33,330 nucleotides of DNA, from IMG/VR virus record IMGVR_UViG_3300021069_000006, positions 1 to 33,330 of that record, one strand, 5' to 3'. Position numbers and translations under genes: made by a program. Shown piece by piece: positions 10,801 to 16,838 of the stretch; the first letter of the stretch is position 1, and every line of letters begins with the position of its first letter. This stretch comes from a virus. The notes below the pieces were generated by a model. It ran no database searches, had not been told where the DNA came from, and was given only the letters and a program-made list of their open reading frames with translations.

Positions 10801-12882
10801 TTCTAAAGCACCAATTTGGTAAGATGTCATTGTTGATGTAAGAAGATCAACAGTCAATTCCATCTTCTCAAGAGTGCCTGTGGCAAGATTGGCAGCAGCT
10901 TTAATTGAACTTATAGACTCACTGACACTTAAACCAGCTTGGGCCATTATTTCAAGGCCTTTGCCTATTTGAGATGTGCTAAATACGGAACTGGATGCCA
11001 TATTTTTAATCATCTCAGACATTCCGCCCATTTCCGCAGAAGTTGCCCCTGTAATAGCTTTTAAACTATGCAAAGTCTGGTCGAATTCAACCGATGTTTG
11101 TATAGCTTCTTTTATGCTTTGAATAAATCCTGTAATCAGTAAAGAAGCAATTTGAAATTCAGCTAAGGTTCTTATCCTATTAACTAAATTATCAATAAAT
11201 CCTGCAAATATATTTATGAAACTTCCTGCTTCACCAAATACTTTGGCTGCTTCTGCCCATACCCTATTTGCTTCACTCTGAGCAGTTCCAGCCTCACTTG
11301 TAGCTCTGTAAACCCTTCCGTAAGCATTTACAAAGTTATCCGCGCCCTGTGTGGCTGATGATTGTGATGAATTTGTTTCCTGATAAGCAATCTGTAATTG
11401 TTTGGATGCTGAGACAAAAGCTGTTGTGGCTGAGGAACTTTGATTTATCGACGCTTCATAAGCCAATATATTCTGTGCAGTATTACTACTTTCGGTAGAG
11501 ATTCCATTAAGAATTGCAGGAACACTTCCTAAAGTTAAAGCAAAGTTTTCGCTGTTTTGTGTTATTTGTTTAATATAATCATCTAAATTTCCTATACTTT
11601 CTGCTGCAATAACATTTTGTTGTGTTAATAAAGTGTGTTGTTGTGTTAAAAGTTGTACATTTTGTGCGTATATTTCAATTGCATTTGCTATTGATGTTAT
11701 AGAGGATAAATTTAAATCTTGAGTTTCTATTGCTTTTAATAAAGCACTGGCATAACTACCACCATAAAGGTCAGTGAGTAATTGAAGTTTTTCTTTTAAA
11801 GTATCATATAGGGTTATTGATTCCTGTACACCTAATCTTTCAAGACTTCTATCCTGAGACATAGCCTGAATTGCAGGTCTATGTGTCGTTATAGCTCCAA
11901 TAACTTCCTGTAACTTGGATATACTTGAATCATACTCCCCATTTAAAACTTGAAGTGTTGTTGTTTCATCAAGGAGTTGTTTGGTTAATATTGCCTTATC
12001 AGCAGCTACTCTTGTTACTACAGCACTATTTTCCTTCTGATTTTCAATACTTTGTCGTTCTACTATTGATGCTGCTTGAAGTGCATCTTTTAATCTACCA
12101 ACATTGGTTAAATGTTCATATAAATTGGGTATCCCTTTTTGTATTGCTTCATTGTTTCCTGTATTTTCATTTAACCATTCATTTGTTGCTTTAGCTGCTG
12201 CTTTACTTTCTCTTGCTATGGACTTAATGAATTCTACTTGATTAAAAATCATTGTTCCAGCAGTCTTTACATTTTCACCTAAAGCAAGATACCCTTCTCG
12301 TATTGGTGTAATTTCTCCGCCCAATAACTGCAATGCTCTGTGCATTAATGTTGTGGAATCAGATGCCTCAGTTTGAGCAAGGGAATATATTTTTGCAGTT
12401 TCAGGAAAGGAGTTTAAATGATCACTGATTTGTATTATGGCTTGTGTGAAAGGAATTAATTTTGGGGAATTCTCTCCTACTTTATTACTCATGTCAATTA
12501 AGGATTGACATGCAGATTCCCCATAATTCTGAAGAACCATTAAACCTTGAGCTAAATTTGATGACTCAAGTCCTGCTTTAGTTAAATCAATTCCTAATAT
12601 TGAAGAGAAATTTGATAATTCCTCAATACTTGGTAGGACTAATCTTGCAGCACTGGCTATGTCTAATAACTTTTGTTCCCATAAACCAGTTGGAACTATT
12701 CCTGAAGTTATTGTGGCAATAAATTCTTTAAGAACAGCCGTAGGATTAACCAGTTGACTCATAGCACTGGCTGCACCTGCACCAAGTCTTGCAAAATCAG
12801 CAAGCATTTGATTAATACTGCGGGTGACATCTGATTCATCCGCAGTAAAAATAGTATTGAGGGTATTATCTTGATCAGCCAT
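4873..12882 (-). CDS. Tail tape measure protein (2669 aa)
   Basis: A giant protein that sets tail length and is packed in the tail tube. Residues about 590-830 match the TP901-type tape measure core (FDQTLHSLKAITGATSAEM to FELFGIRGAQVATIL). Hydrophobic helices lie at about 905-995 and 1110-1155, as expected for the segment that may enter the host membrane. Long charged coiled-coil regions rich in Lys, Glu and Ala fill about 1550-2480. The C-terminus carries the typical glycine-rich tape-measure ending (PGYGGGDIVNAKLEPGEFV, about 2570-2590). Three diverged copies of a repeat with the pattern AGxxIxxSxxxQxAASL lie near 1170, 1265 and 1525. By the usual rule of about 0.15 nm per residue the tail would be near 400 nm. 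It starts 9 bases after the frameshifted chaperone stop, with an AGGA site 11 bases upstream. Confidence 0.95.
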   Translation of the reverse strand: MADQDNTLNTIFTADESDVTRSINQMLADFARLGAGAASAMSQLVNPTAVLKEFIATITSGIVPTGLWEQKLLDIASAARLVLPSIEELSNFSSILGIDLTKAGLESSNLAQGLMVLQNYGESACQSLIDMSNKVGENSPKLIPFTQAIIQISDHLNSFPETAKIYSLAQTEASDSTTLMHRALQLLGGEITPIREGYLALGENVKTAGTMIFNQVEFIKSIARESKAAAKATNEWLNENTGNNEAIQKGIPNLYEHLTNVGRLKDALQAASIVERQSIENQKENSAVVTRVAADKAILTKQLLDETTTLQVLNGEYDSSISKLQEVIGAITTHRPAIQAMSQDRSLERLGVQESITLYDTLKEKLQLLTDLYGGSYASALLKAIETQDLNLSSITSIANAIEIYAQNVQLLTQQHTLLTQQNVIAAESIGNLDDYIKQITQNSENFALTLGSVPAILNGISTESSNTAQNILAYEASINQSSSATTAFVSASKQLQIAYQETNSSQSSATQGADNFVNAYGRVYRATSEAGTAQSEANRVWAEAAKVFGEAGSFINIFAGFIDNLVNRIRTLAEFQIASLLITGFIQSIKEAIQTSVEFDQTLHSLKAITGATSAEMGGMSEMIKNMASSSVFSTSQIGKGLEIMAQAGLSVSESISSIKAAANLATGTLEKMELTVDLLTSTMTSYQIGALEAGRVSDILAIAINDSKLSVDKLRTSLNYVGVIAAQSGLSLEQTSASLMILADRGMKASTIGTGLRQVLDKMIAPSEKLRDAYESSGIALNKISPLTVGYEGALRNLSMALYDTDTKTVDAAKAFELFGIRGAQVATILIQAYTSGEWNEAMSSFEKTGVAAEMSSEQLLGLSAMWDNLKAKVSVLLASLGEEGLTGVLKKITNALIWVVDAFQAFLNLDFGVFGTLFSVLTSVVGVLFSMNTFLALSPILLNGVKAGFAILLGTLDAFLTKLGAIVILLNDNAYVAFATVVLVIVAALKAWDSHLVKAIEKHYELANAANQASDVLTLFKGKLEATTEGSKEHEIMVKRLISEYPELAKELAKNAGVVDILYLSYSELVNEMEKLRQVKLAEAIRESIGALVDLTTQSNAVTDTLQALKTILSGIVWFVVTAFKQIGEAIATILHPIAIIINALAKLFETTDNTTKKMQESIERIAEAFVKAGQDINKSTEEQRATSLEKLNEEMKNGKLTQEVYEDIYKAINDSYDKIEKRLEATRKFNEDSIKNTNDVRDAIVSMADAYIKAGEAIGKSTEEQNAASLKKAKEDLKNGEITKETYRQMTIEINNHYKSISESSTESTSILKQNLNEVSTSSSKSTSDIKQNLNELGTAQEETIQKSGEVVTQVTGSAMSFWEWATTSGLNYMGIFLTGTAHAADEVTNTVGDIEKEFSSFDAFLTTINPFKYLTNWAQGLPLVTKEVDRFVTETIASVGALTDTLVFHYDWAHFKQVTKDMLSWTWSIFTGMGSAVLDWTTTSGLHFVRWMANLPPIIEGAQKLAEAYINAGRDITQSIANQEAASLKALEAEKKKGEMSRTIYNDSKDGIKSYYAEITELTNKFVEMNDLKGQQLSYNETVSINQRVAAHKIAIDKMTAEELQAIAIYKESHYSKVRSNSQNEGEIYKIHLDYNLKKIDLLSSYAKELADAETKKNELNKETEDQIFEREKKAINDKLAYLDSELTKEREALSSFAKWKILWSISTEEGISAKIKEINLARSEEEKKLLTLNKEYEQDVINIKLQKNQEYTDKLMVNLADLLTTYKTNAATELSLLTNFNDEKIKLLQTEASVAVRVAEERLAAYRLYVKEMVDSGKDITGMAEQEKELIDAVTKSRTDAINQQLAQGKILLTESNKIYDQQLAYLKTITQQEQELLNQKYTDKTTKSKAAFDAEMALIDAEKLNAIDMLAKKSAATSVYQDSALQMAEKHFLDELEINERDFNETMRLTNLKLGIETTYNQNLKDLAKGTFDFQQSNQVELFANLTEQGNNSVTTVKNYLQVAQALYETQVEAIKKTYDADVANANKSFEEKQTALLNFSTRKNNTVLEDVTFGGVALVKETADLCAALDERKLSTAKFYDGTYVLITQDVINNKDALTKITDALKVELTTQTEAARAEYTTRITDIKKNIDEQIITFKILTSKTDEELMAQNASWTIFEGKKYEIVSGTYEQIRELVQNSSKEEQATFAETEKKLLESYANREKAYTDLMTAQKAQLAAYEKENNESMVRIAELEKSKIAMSDTIAEAIRKNNQSIMTSQKKLDDDLLNVDNLYYQARDTLIKEDFSKFLAAIQALPAESKRADGSTYKSTKEMMDLKNDLFNKGGELFKKIIDDEIAKNKESIESNKKKFDDLQLSINELEKRLTGLKDLELQIKTKPVIDAVTGVVNELEKIVKKVDEIKNGKGLEIDDTRIRETIDKLLVEFQTKFTKAKPEVTVSFTGNIFGKEAKSITPISETIQTINGELANIGVAKPPSATVGFWGKIGETIADFATTIGNIIASINSIERTVTVTVQYVEVGRPADSGSSESAGARTGGYISSRVGGFIQKLKTGGTFSGQLPGYGGGDIVNAKLEPGEFVLRKEAVKQIGVNALRQWNNLNSSAGKSLNVQETKNTTESLFSGQLHTINLNVGDRIHRVYGESNVLNDLTSSMRRMRLMTA

Positions 12883-12891
12883 AGCAAAATC

Positions 12892-13643
12892 CTATATATG
12901 AATATTGAGATTTCCAGCCCAGGTTTGATGAGAACCCATCATTTCCTGAGTTTTGGTAATACGTTCCTCTTCAGACATTTTCTCATATTCAGCAGGATCA
13001 CCAAATACAAAATTGCTATGTTTTTTGGAAGGAGTGCTTTTTACATCTTTTCCTACTTCTTTATCTAAATCAACTCCATGAATTGCAGCATTAAATCTAT
13101 CTTCCCTATACTTATTATTCTGATACTTTTCAAAAAGGAAGAATGTCTGTGCAATTGTTAATCCTCCGTCTCTCCAAGATTTCCTGAAAAAGTCTTCGAG
13201 TCGGTATCCGTAAACTTGACAGACGATAGTGATGGCCTCTCCAAAGGTGATTCCTTCTTCATCGTCTGAGGAAGTTTCTTCAGGAGGCTTGCGACGTTTT
13301 TTGAGATCAACGCATAATTCATCTCATAAAGAACATTGGCAATCACAGTAAGTTGATTATTTGTAATTTCAGTAAGGAGTTTTTCTGAGTCCTCTTCAGG
13401 ATCAGTAACAAGGGCAAGTATTTTGGCGAGATTATTTTTGATGATTGAAACAAAAAGGGCTACAAACTGCATATCACCTGCATTTTTATTTGCAAGAAAT
13501 ACACCTAATGCTTCCTGAAATAAATCTGTAACCTTCATTTGATCGACTACTGAGAGAGGATAGAGAGTAATTTTTCGGAGTTTTCTTACTCCGATTGTGA
13601 CTTCCTGAATATCAGGATTGAGGATTTCCATTTCGTTTTCCAT
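12892..13643 (-). CDS. Tail assembly chaperone, long frameshift product (gpG-gpT type)
   Basis: The frame downstream of the short chaperone has no start codon of its own but is open from the slip site to a TAG at 12892-12894. At 13302-13296 the minus strand reads A AAA AAC in the zero frame, a classic -1 slippery heptamer. Slipping there joins about 116 residues of the short protein to 134 further residues (RRKPPEETSSDDEEG at first, then VCQVYGYRLEDFFRKSW, ending TWAGNLNIHI), giving about 250 residues. This layout just before the tape measure gene is the well-known gpG/gpGT arrangement of lambda-like and many other long-tailed phages. Both forms bind the tape measure during tail assembly. The coordinates span the whole fusion including the slip. 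Only the efficiency of frameshifting is unknown. Confidence 0.85.
13158..13643 (-). CDS. Tail assembly chaperone, short form (gpG-like)
   Basis: A 161-residue, mainly helical, acidic protein (MENEMEILNPDIQEVTIG at the start, then KLRKITLYPLSVVDQMKV). This start is typical of tail assembly chaperones of siphophages, which coat the tape measure before tube polymerisation. It lies between the tail tube gene and the tape measure gene, the conserved place for this function. An AAAGGAG site is 8 bases before the ATG. Residues 115-116 are coded by the slippery AAA AAC. Without slipping, translation continues to a TAA at 13158 and adds 45 residues of low conservation appearance. No enzyme motif is seen. 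Confidence 0.85.
   Translation of the reverse strand: MENEMEILNPDIQEVTIGVRKLRKITLYPLSVVDQMKVTDLFQEALGVFLANKNAGDMQFVALFVSIIKNNLAKILALVTDPEEDSEKLLTEITNNQLTVIANVLYEMNYALISKNVASLLKKLPQTMKKESPLERPSLSSVKFTDTDSKTFSGNLGETED
13296..13302 (-). promoter_or_regulatory. Programmed -1 ribosomal frameshift site (A AAA AAC)
   Basis: The minus strand reads tcA AAA AAC gtc in the frame of the short chaperone, a perfect X XXY YYZ heptamer. The -1 frame is open for 134 codons past it, up to the stop just before the tape measure gene. A small potential stem (TTCCT with AGGAA) lies about 30-55 bases downstream. I do not see a strong pseudoknot. Confidence 0.85.
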
Positions 13644-13668
13644 TGTACTTCTCCTTTAAAAGGATTGT

Positions 13669-13688
13669 GGGGGGATTTTACTCCCCCC
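13669..13688 (-). terminator. Strong G6/C6 hairpin between tail tube and chaperone genes
   Basis: Six G and six C residues form a perfect 6-bp stem with an 8-base loop, placed 16 bases after the tail tube stop and 25 bases before the chaperone start. The tract after it on the minus strand is not a clean U run (ACAATCCTTTT). It may therefore be a leaky terminator or a 3'-end stabiliser that raises tail tube mRNA over downstream mRNA. Confidence 0.5.
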
Positions 13689-13704
13689 AGGATACTACGT
13701 TATT

Positions 13705-14289
13705 TTACGTCCAAACAATCCTGCCAAGCGGTTTTGCATCCCATACAGCATTTCCACCGGTTACTTCTGAATCTGCACGTTTTGCTTCAAACACAATTGG
13801 TGCAGCAGCAGCATCCTCAGCCTTCAGATCAAGTTCCATACTTGCGGAGACCTGCGCTCTTGGGAAAATGATGTGCATGTAATTGGTGCCATTTGGATAG
13901 GTGTAAACAGCCTCCATACGAACATAATCTGGAGCTACACGACCACCAAGGGCAAGTTCACCAGAATGTGCCAACGTCAATGCAGCAGGGTCTTTGCCGT
14001 ATGCAAGGGCAATGTTGGCTGGAGTCATTTCTTTAAAAGCACACTCAAGGGAAGCTCCCTCTCTCAGTGCTGTAGTAAAATCCTCAAGTAGAGGGAAACC
14101 TGATTCAAGTTTGAACCAGTCTGCTTTACCAGTGAATTTCGTATTTGCCAAAGCACCTATTGAATCGGCTGCTACCAATTGAGGATGAATTTCTGCAATA
14201 TGTGTTGCTGAAACACCAACTCTGATTTGAGCCAATCCTAATGCAATAGTGCTTGTGTTTTTGGTCGTGGGCCCGCTGCGTCCTGCCAT
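13705..14289 (-). CDS. Major tail (tube) protein
   Basis: The 194-residue product has no membrane segment and is predicted beta-rich. It starts MAGRSGPTTKNTSTIALGLA and has many Ala/Gly residues with a TKFTGKADWFKLESGFP stretch and a C-terminal AKPLGRIVWT. Its place directly upstream of the chaperone pair and tape measure is the conserved slot of the tail tube subunit, which polymerises around the tape measure. The gene has visibly higher GC than its neighbours, as also seen for the capsid gene here, consistent with high expression. An AAGGAG site lies 9 bases before the ATG. A strong hairpin follows the stop. The call rests on position, size and composition more than on a recognised motif. 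Confidence 0.8.
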   Translation of the reverse strand: MAGRSGPTTKNTSTIALGLAQIRVGVSATHIAEIHPQLVAADSIGALANTKFTGKADWFKLESGFPLLEDFTTALREGASLECAFKEMTPANIALAYGKDPAALTLAHSGELALGGRVAPDYVRMEAVYTYPNGTNYMHIIFPRAQVSASMELDLKAEDAAAAPIVFEAKRADSEVTGGNAVWDAKPLGRIVWT

Positions 14290-14301
14290 GATATATACTC
14301 C

Positions 14302-14934
14302 TTATTCAATAATGTTTAAATTAGCAAACACTCCAAAATATTTTATAGCAGCTTCATTGTAAGCTAAAGCAGCTTCGATCTCTGTATAAAATGATCCAAG
14401 ATGCTTACCTACTCCATCAATTTGAATCCATGCACGAAAAAATTTCTGCCTATTCCTAATTGAGGAAACCCCTTTATATTTTGAAAATGTACCTTTTTGT
14501 TTTTTACTGTTAAACTGATTTTGTTGATTGTTACAAAAACGAAGATTACTTCTTCTATTATTCAAAGTATCTCCATCCTTATGGTCAATCCACTTTCTGC
14601 CCATAATAAGTTGATGAAGAAAATAAAATCCTTCTTTAGACTCACCTGAAATACGAACGTGTTTTCTTCCAGGATAATCAAACTTATAGGGACTCACAAT
14701 TTTATAATCATCTTGATCCACTATTGCAAAGGTTATTTTGTTTCCAGACCTGTCATACAAAATTATATGACAATCTTTATCACAAAATTCAAATTCTTGA
14801 GGATCACTTCTATTTCTTGATATTGGCAAAATTCTTCCATGCCTTCTCATTTGTAAATAGTGACGATTACAATATACTAACTTTGCAACTTTCTCATCAC
14901 ACTCATGCACAACGCACTTAGTATTTGTTGACAT
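14302..14934 (-). CDS. HNH homing endonuclease with AP2 DNA-binding domain
   Basis: The 210-residue protein has an N-terminal Cys/His cluster (CVVHEC near residue 7, YCNRHYLQMRRHG near 21), seen in many phage HNH proteins. A core HNH motif follows near 115-140 (IDHKDGDTLNNRRSNLR, then N..QN). Residues about 148-205 form an AP2 domain (KYKGVSS, RAWIQIDGVGKHLGSF, EAALAYNEAA, FG..A.LN). HNH-AP2 proteins are site-specific nucleases that spread by copying themselves into cleaved sites. This one stands alone between the Zn-finger gene and the tail tube gene. It has its own AGGAG site, and no sign of an intron splits either neighbour. It is best read as a selfish insertion not needed for the virion. 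Confidence 0.9.
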   Translation of the reverse strand: MSTNTKCVVHECDEKVAKLVYCNRHYLQMRRHGRILPISRNRSDPQEFEFCDKDCHIILYDRSGNKITFAIVDQDDYKIVSPYKFDYPGRKHVRISGESKEGFYFLHQLIMGRKWIDHKDGDTLNNRRSNLRFCNNQQNQFNSKKQKGTFSKYKGVSSIRNRQKFFRAWIQIDGVGKHLGSFYTEIEAALAYNEAAIKYFGVFANLNIIE

Positions 14935-14987
14935 TTAGAAACTCCTAATTGTAATTCGACCTTTTGAAAGATGGGAGGAAGATAAGT

Positions 14988-15209
14988 TTACTCATCTTTT
15001 ACAAAAAAGGGAAAGTAATTTAATTGATTTTTATGTCTGCAACTTCTGCGTAAACATTTCAGAATTATATTTCCTTGAATGAGCATTTCAATTGGAGGTT
15101 CACCAATTTCTTCAAGATTTTTTCCAAATACAAATTTCCAAAGTCCATTGGGAAGTCTTTCAATCAACCGTTTACCACACTTTTCACAATTAATAAATGT
15201 TTTATTCAT
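14988..15209 (-). CDS. Small zinc-finger protein (Com-like)
   Basis: The 73-residue protein has two cysteine pairs: CEKCGKRL near residues 8-15 and LKCLRRSCRHKNQ near 51-63. A CxxC with CxxxxC pair of this type binds zinc. The layout recalls the small Com-type regulators and zinc-ribbon proteins of Mu-like phages, which carry CxxCGKxL then an IKC..C...N end. Its ATG overlaps the stop of the tail terminator gene (ATGA), so translation is probably coupled. The function is unknown. Regulation of a nearby mRNA or an assembly role are both possible. Confidence 0.65.
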   Translation of the reverse strand: MNKTFINCEKCGKRLIERLPNGLWKFVFGKNLEEIGEPPIEMLIQGNIILKCLRRSCRHKNQLNYFPFFVKDE

Positions 15210-15655
15210 ACCTTTGATGCCATTTTTGCTGTGATTGAAAGGATTACAAATTTAGATTGGTCAGGAGCTTCCATCTGATTTCCTTCTGAACAATTAGTTA
15301 CCACCATACATCCATTCTGTGTTTGTGTAACCGAGTCGTAAAAAGGAATCCTCATAAATCCATCGGTTTGTGTAGTATCACTCACAAAATATCCTGCCAC
15401 CAGATCAATTAATTCAGTTAATTGTTCCCCTTCATAATCTCTCCTGGTTACACAATATAAATCAAATCCGTAATCTGATAAAGTAGATCGACTTAAAGGA
15501 CTTTGAATTACTGCTACCCACCTATTCACTGATTCATCTGGAGGAAGAAAATTATCAAAAAGAAGATAAATATTATTTCCTGTGAATAAATTATCAATAA
15601 CATATTTTTTTAAGGAATAATAAAAATTCCTTTTTTGTGCAGTTGAATCAAGCAT
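15206..15655 (-). CDS. Putative tail terminator / tail completion protein
   Basis: The product has 149 residues, starting MLDSTAQKRNFYYSLKKYV, with alternating helices and strands (NRWVAVIQSPLSRSTLSDYG, then LYCVTRRDYEGEQLTELID). The size, the fold type suggested by a helix followed by a beta sheet, and the place between a gp10-like neck gene and the tail tube gene all fit tail terminator proteins (gpU/gp17 group). These cap the tail tube and join it to the head. No unique motif confirms this. AAGGA lies 9 bases before the ATG. The gene overlaps its upstream neighbour by 8 bases and its downstream one by 4. Confidence 0.6.
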   Translation of the reverse strand: MLDSTAQKRNFYYSLKKYVIDNLFTGNNIYLLFDNFLPPDESVNRWVAVIQSPLSRSTLSDYGFDLYCVTRRDYEGEQLTELIDLVAGYFVSDTTQTDGFMRIPFYDSVTQTQNGCMVVTNCSEGNQMEAPDQSKFVILSITAKMASKV

Positions 15656-15863
15656 CAGGATAATTCCTTACTGAATTAACCATCTCATCTAAGGATTTAA
15701 TAAGTTTTGTGATAGAATCAATTACACTTTGAAATCCTGGTTCTTGTTCACTATCAAATGTAATTTCTGCATGATCAAGATAATCCAAAAACATTTCCAT
15801 TTCCTTTAAAGGAATTTCAATAACCAGCGAAATATCTTTAGGATATGCTTTAAGTAATTCCAT
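15648..15863 (-). CDS. Small acidic helical protein, unknown
   Basis: The ATG at 15863 overlaps the stop of the upstream gp10-like gene as TAATG and has AAGGTG 5 bases upstream. A GTG six bases earlier is less likely. The 71-residue product (starting MELLKAYPKDISLVIEI) is acidic and helical at its C-terminus. It has no motif I recognise. It is tightly packed between two connector genes, so it is probably made in step with them, but I cannot assign a function. Confidence 0.55.
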   Translation of the reverse strand: MELLKAYPKDISLVIEIPLKEMEMFLDYLDHAEITFDSEQEPGFQSVIDSITKLIKSLDEMVNSVRNYPDA

Positions 15864-16438
15864 TACCACACCTTATGAATTTTATTAATTGCTTCTTTTC
15901 TTCGTTTATCAAGAAATTCAATCCTATATTCATCAACTGTTGGTTGAAATACAGGTCTTGGTGGTTGATTCCTAACAACCATGCCATTCTTTGAAAAAGC
16001 ATTTCTTCCTTTTTCTCCATACCAAAAATACATAAAAACAGGAGTTAATTTCTTATTTGATCCCCAGGAACTTGTTCTCATAGGAACAACATCTTTTTGA
16101 ACTCCAACTGAATATCCTTTTGGAGTCTCTCTAAGAGAAATACTTGTCATCAATGATCCCCAAAGTTTCCAAAATCCTTCAAAGGAAGCATTTTTAGCTT
16201 TCCATTTTTTATAACTTGGAGAAAGTTCTGCATAGGCAGCAGAATATTTACTGGTAGCCATATTAAGGATTAATATTGTTTTAAACTCTCCAGCACAATT
16301 TCGGGTCATATTCTTTGCTTCTTCTGTAAAAGCATTACCTATCCTATTTGCACTCACAAAGAATTGCGCTCTTAATTGAGAAAGAGTTGAATCCTTCTTA
16401 TAATTTGCGTTTCTCATTGTAACAAAAGGATCACTCAT
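15863..16438 (-). CDS. HK97 gp10-like neck / virion morphogenesis protein
   Basis: I place the start at the ATG at 16438, which has AAAGGA six bases upstream and overlaps the preceding gene by 8 bases. An ATG 33 bases earlier lies inside the preceding gene. The 191-residue product is basic. It has an N-terminal helix with AQFFVSANRIGNAFTEEA and a central LSPSYKKWKAK. The C-terminal RPVFQPTVDEYR is typical of gp10-like and virion-morphogenesis proteins, which usually carry a PRPF.P...... motif before the last helix. These proteins act at the head-tail joint. The position upstream of the tail terminator agrees. The glycan block lies immediately upstream. Confidence 0.7.
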   Translation of the reverse strand: MSDPFVTMRNANYKKDSTLSQLRAQFFVSANRIGNAFTEEAKNMTRNCAGEFKTILILNMATSKYSAAYAELSPSYKKWKAKNASFEGFWKLWGSLMTSISLRETPKGYSVGVQKDVVPMRTSSWGSNKKLTPVFMYFWYGEKGRNAFSKNGMVVRNQPPRPVFQPTVDEYRIEFLDKRRKEAINKIHKVW

Positions 16439-16838
16439 CACATTTCCTTTGGGAAAAAACCCAACCATCAAGTAATACTTCCATCCTGACAGGAGGTATT
16501 GGATAAAGATGATCTTTGTCGAGTCTTACTTCCTTCCTAAACATCCTGGGACATATTGTAACTTTTGTATCATAATCCATTTTATAGAAAGAAAATACAT
16601 CATAATTTTCACATTTACTTCCTATAAGCATGGATGATAACAAATTAGGTTCAATGTATTCGTCATCATAAAAAACAACAAACCATTCTGTCTTTATCTT
16701 TTCGTAAACTATATCCCCAAGTTTGTCAATGAAAATAATTTCTTTTAAATCAACATCCTCATGTCTGAATGATCTGGATGTTTTTGCACAATTGGCAATG
16801 GGATTACCAGATTTCTTGATAAACAAGGTTAATTCCAT
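16431..16838 (-). CDS. Short GT-A glycosyltransferase-like protein
   Basis: Residues 35-70 of this 135-residue protein (LKEIIFIDKLGD, then TEWFVVFYDDEYIEPNLL) look like the nucleotide-sugar and metal-binding part of a GT2-type enzyme. DDE at 58-60 stands where the DxD motif would be. A normal GT2 domain needs about 220 residues, so this is a minimal or truncated form lacking much of the acceptor half. It could be a helper subunit, a remnant, or an enzyme with a minimal fold. AAGGAG precedes the ATG, which lies within the end of the radical SAM gene (10-base overlap). It is the last gene of the glycan block before neck genes resume. Confidence 0.55.
   Translation of the reverse strand: MELTLFIKKSGNPIANCAKTSRSFRHEDVDLKEIIFIDKLGDIVYEKIKTEWFVVFYDDEYIEPNLLSSMLIGSKCENYDVFSFYKMDYDTKVTICPRMFRKEVRLDKDHLYPIPPVRMEVLLDGWVFSQRKCDE

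Noticed and set aside
5019-12194. Many plus-strand frames of 60-90 codons opposite the tape measure gene
   Set aside because: Shadows of the Lys/Glu/Asn-rich coding strand; no Shine-Dalgarno sites and no domains.
13643-14182. Plus-strand frames opposite the tail tube gene
   Set aside because: Antisense to a well supported gene, with no independent start signals.
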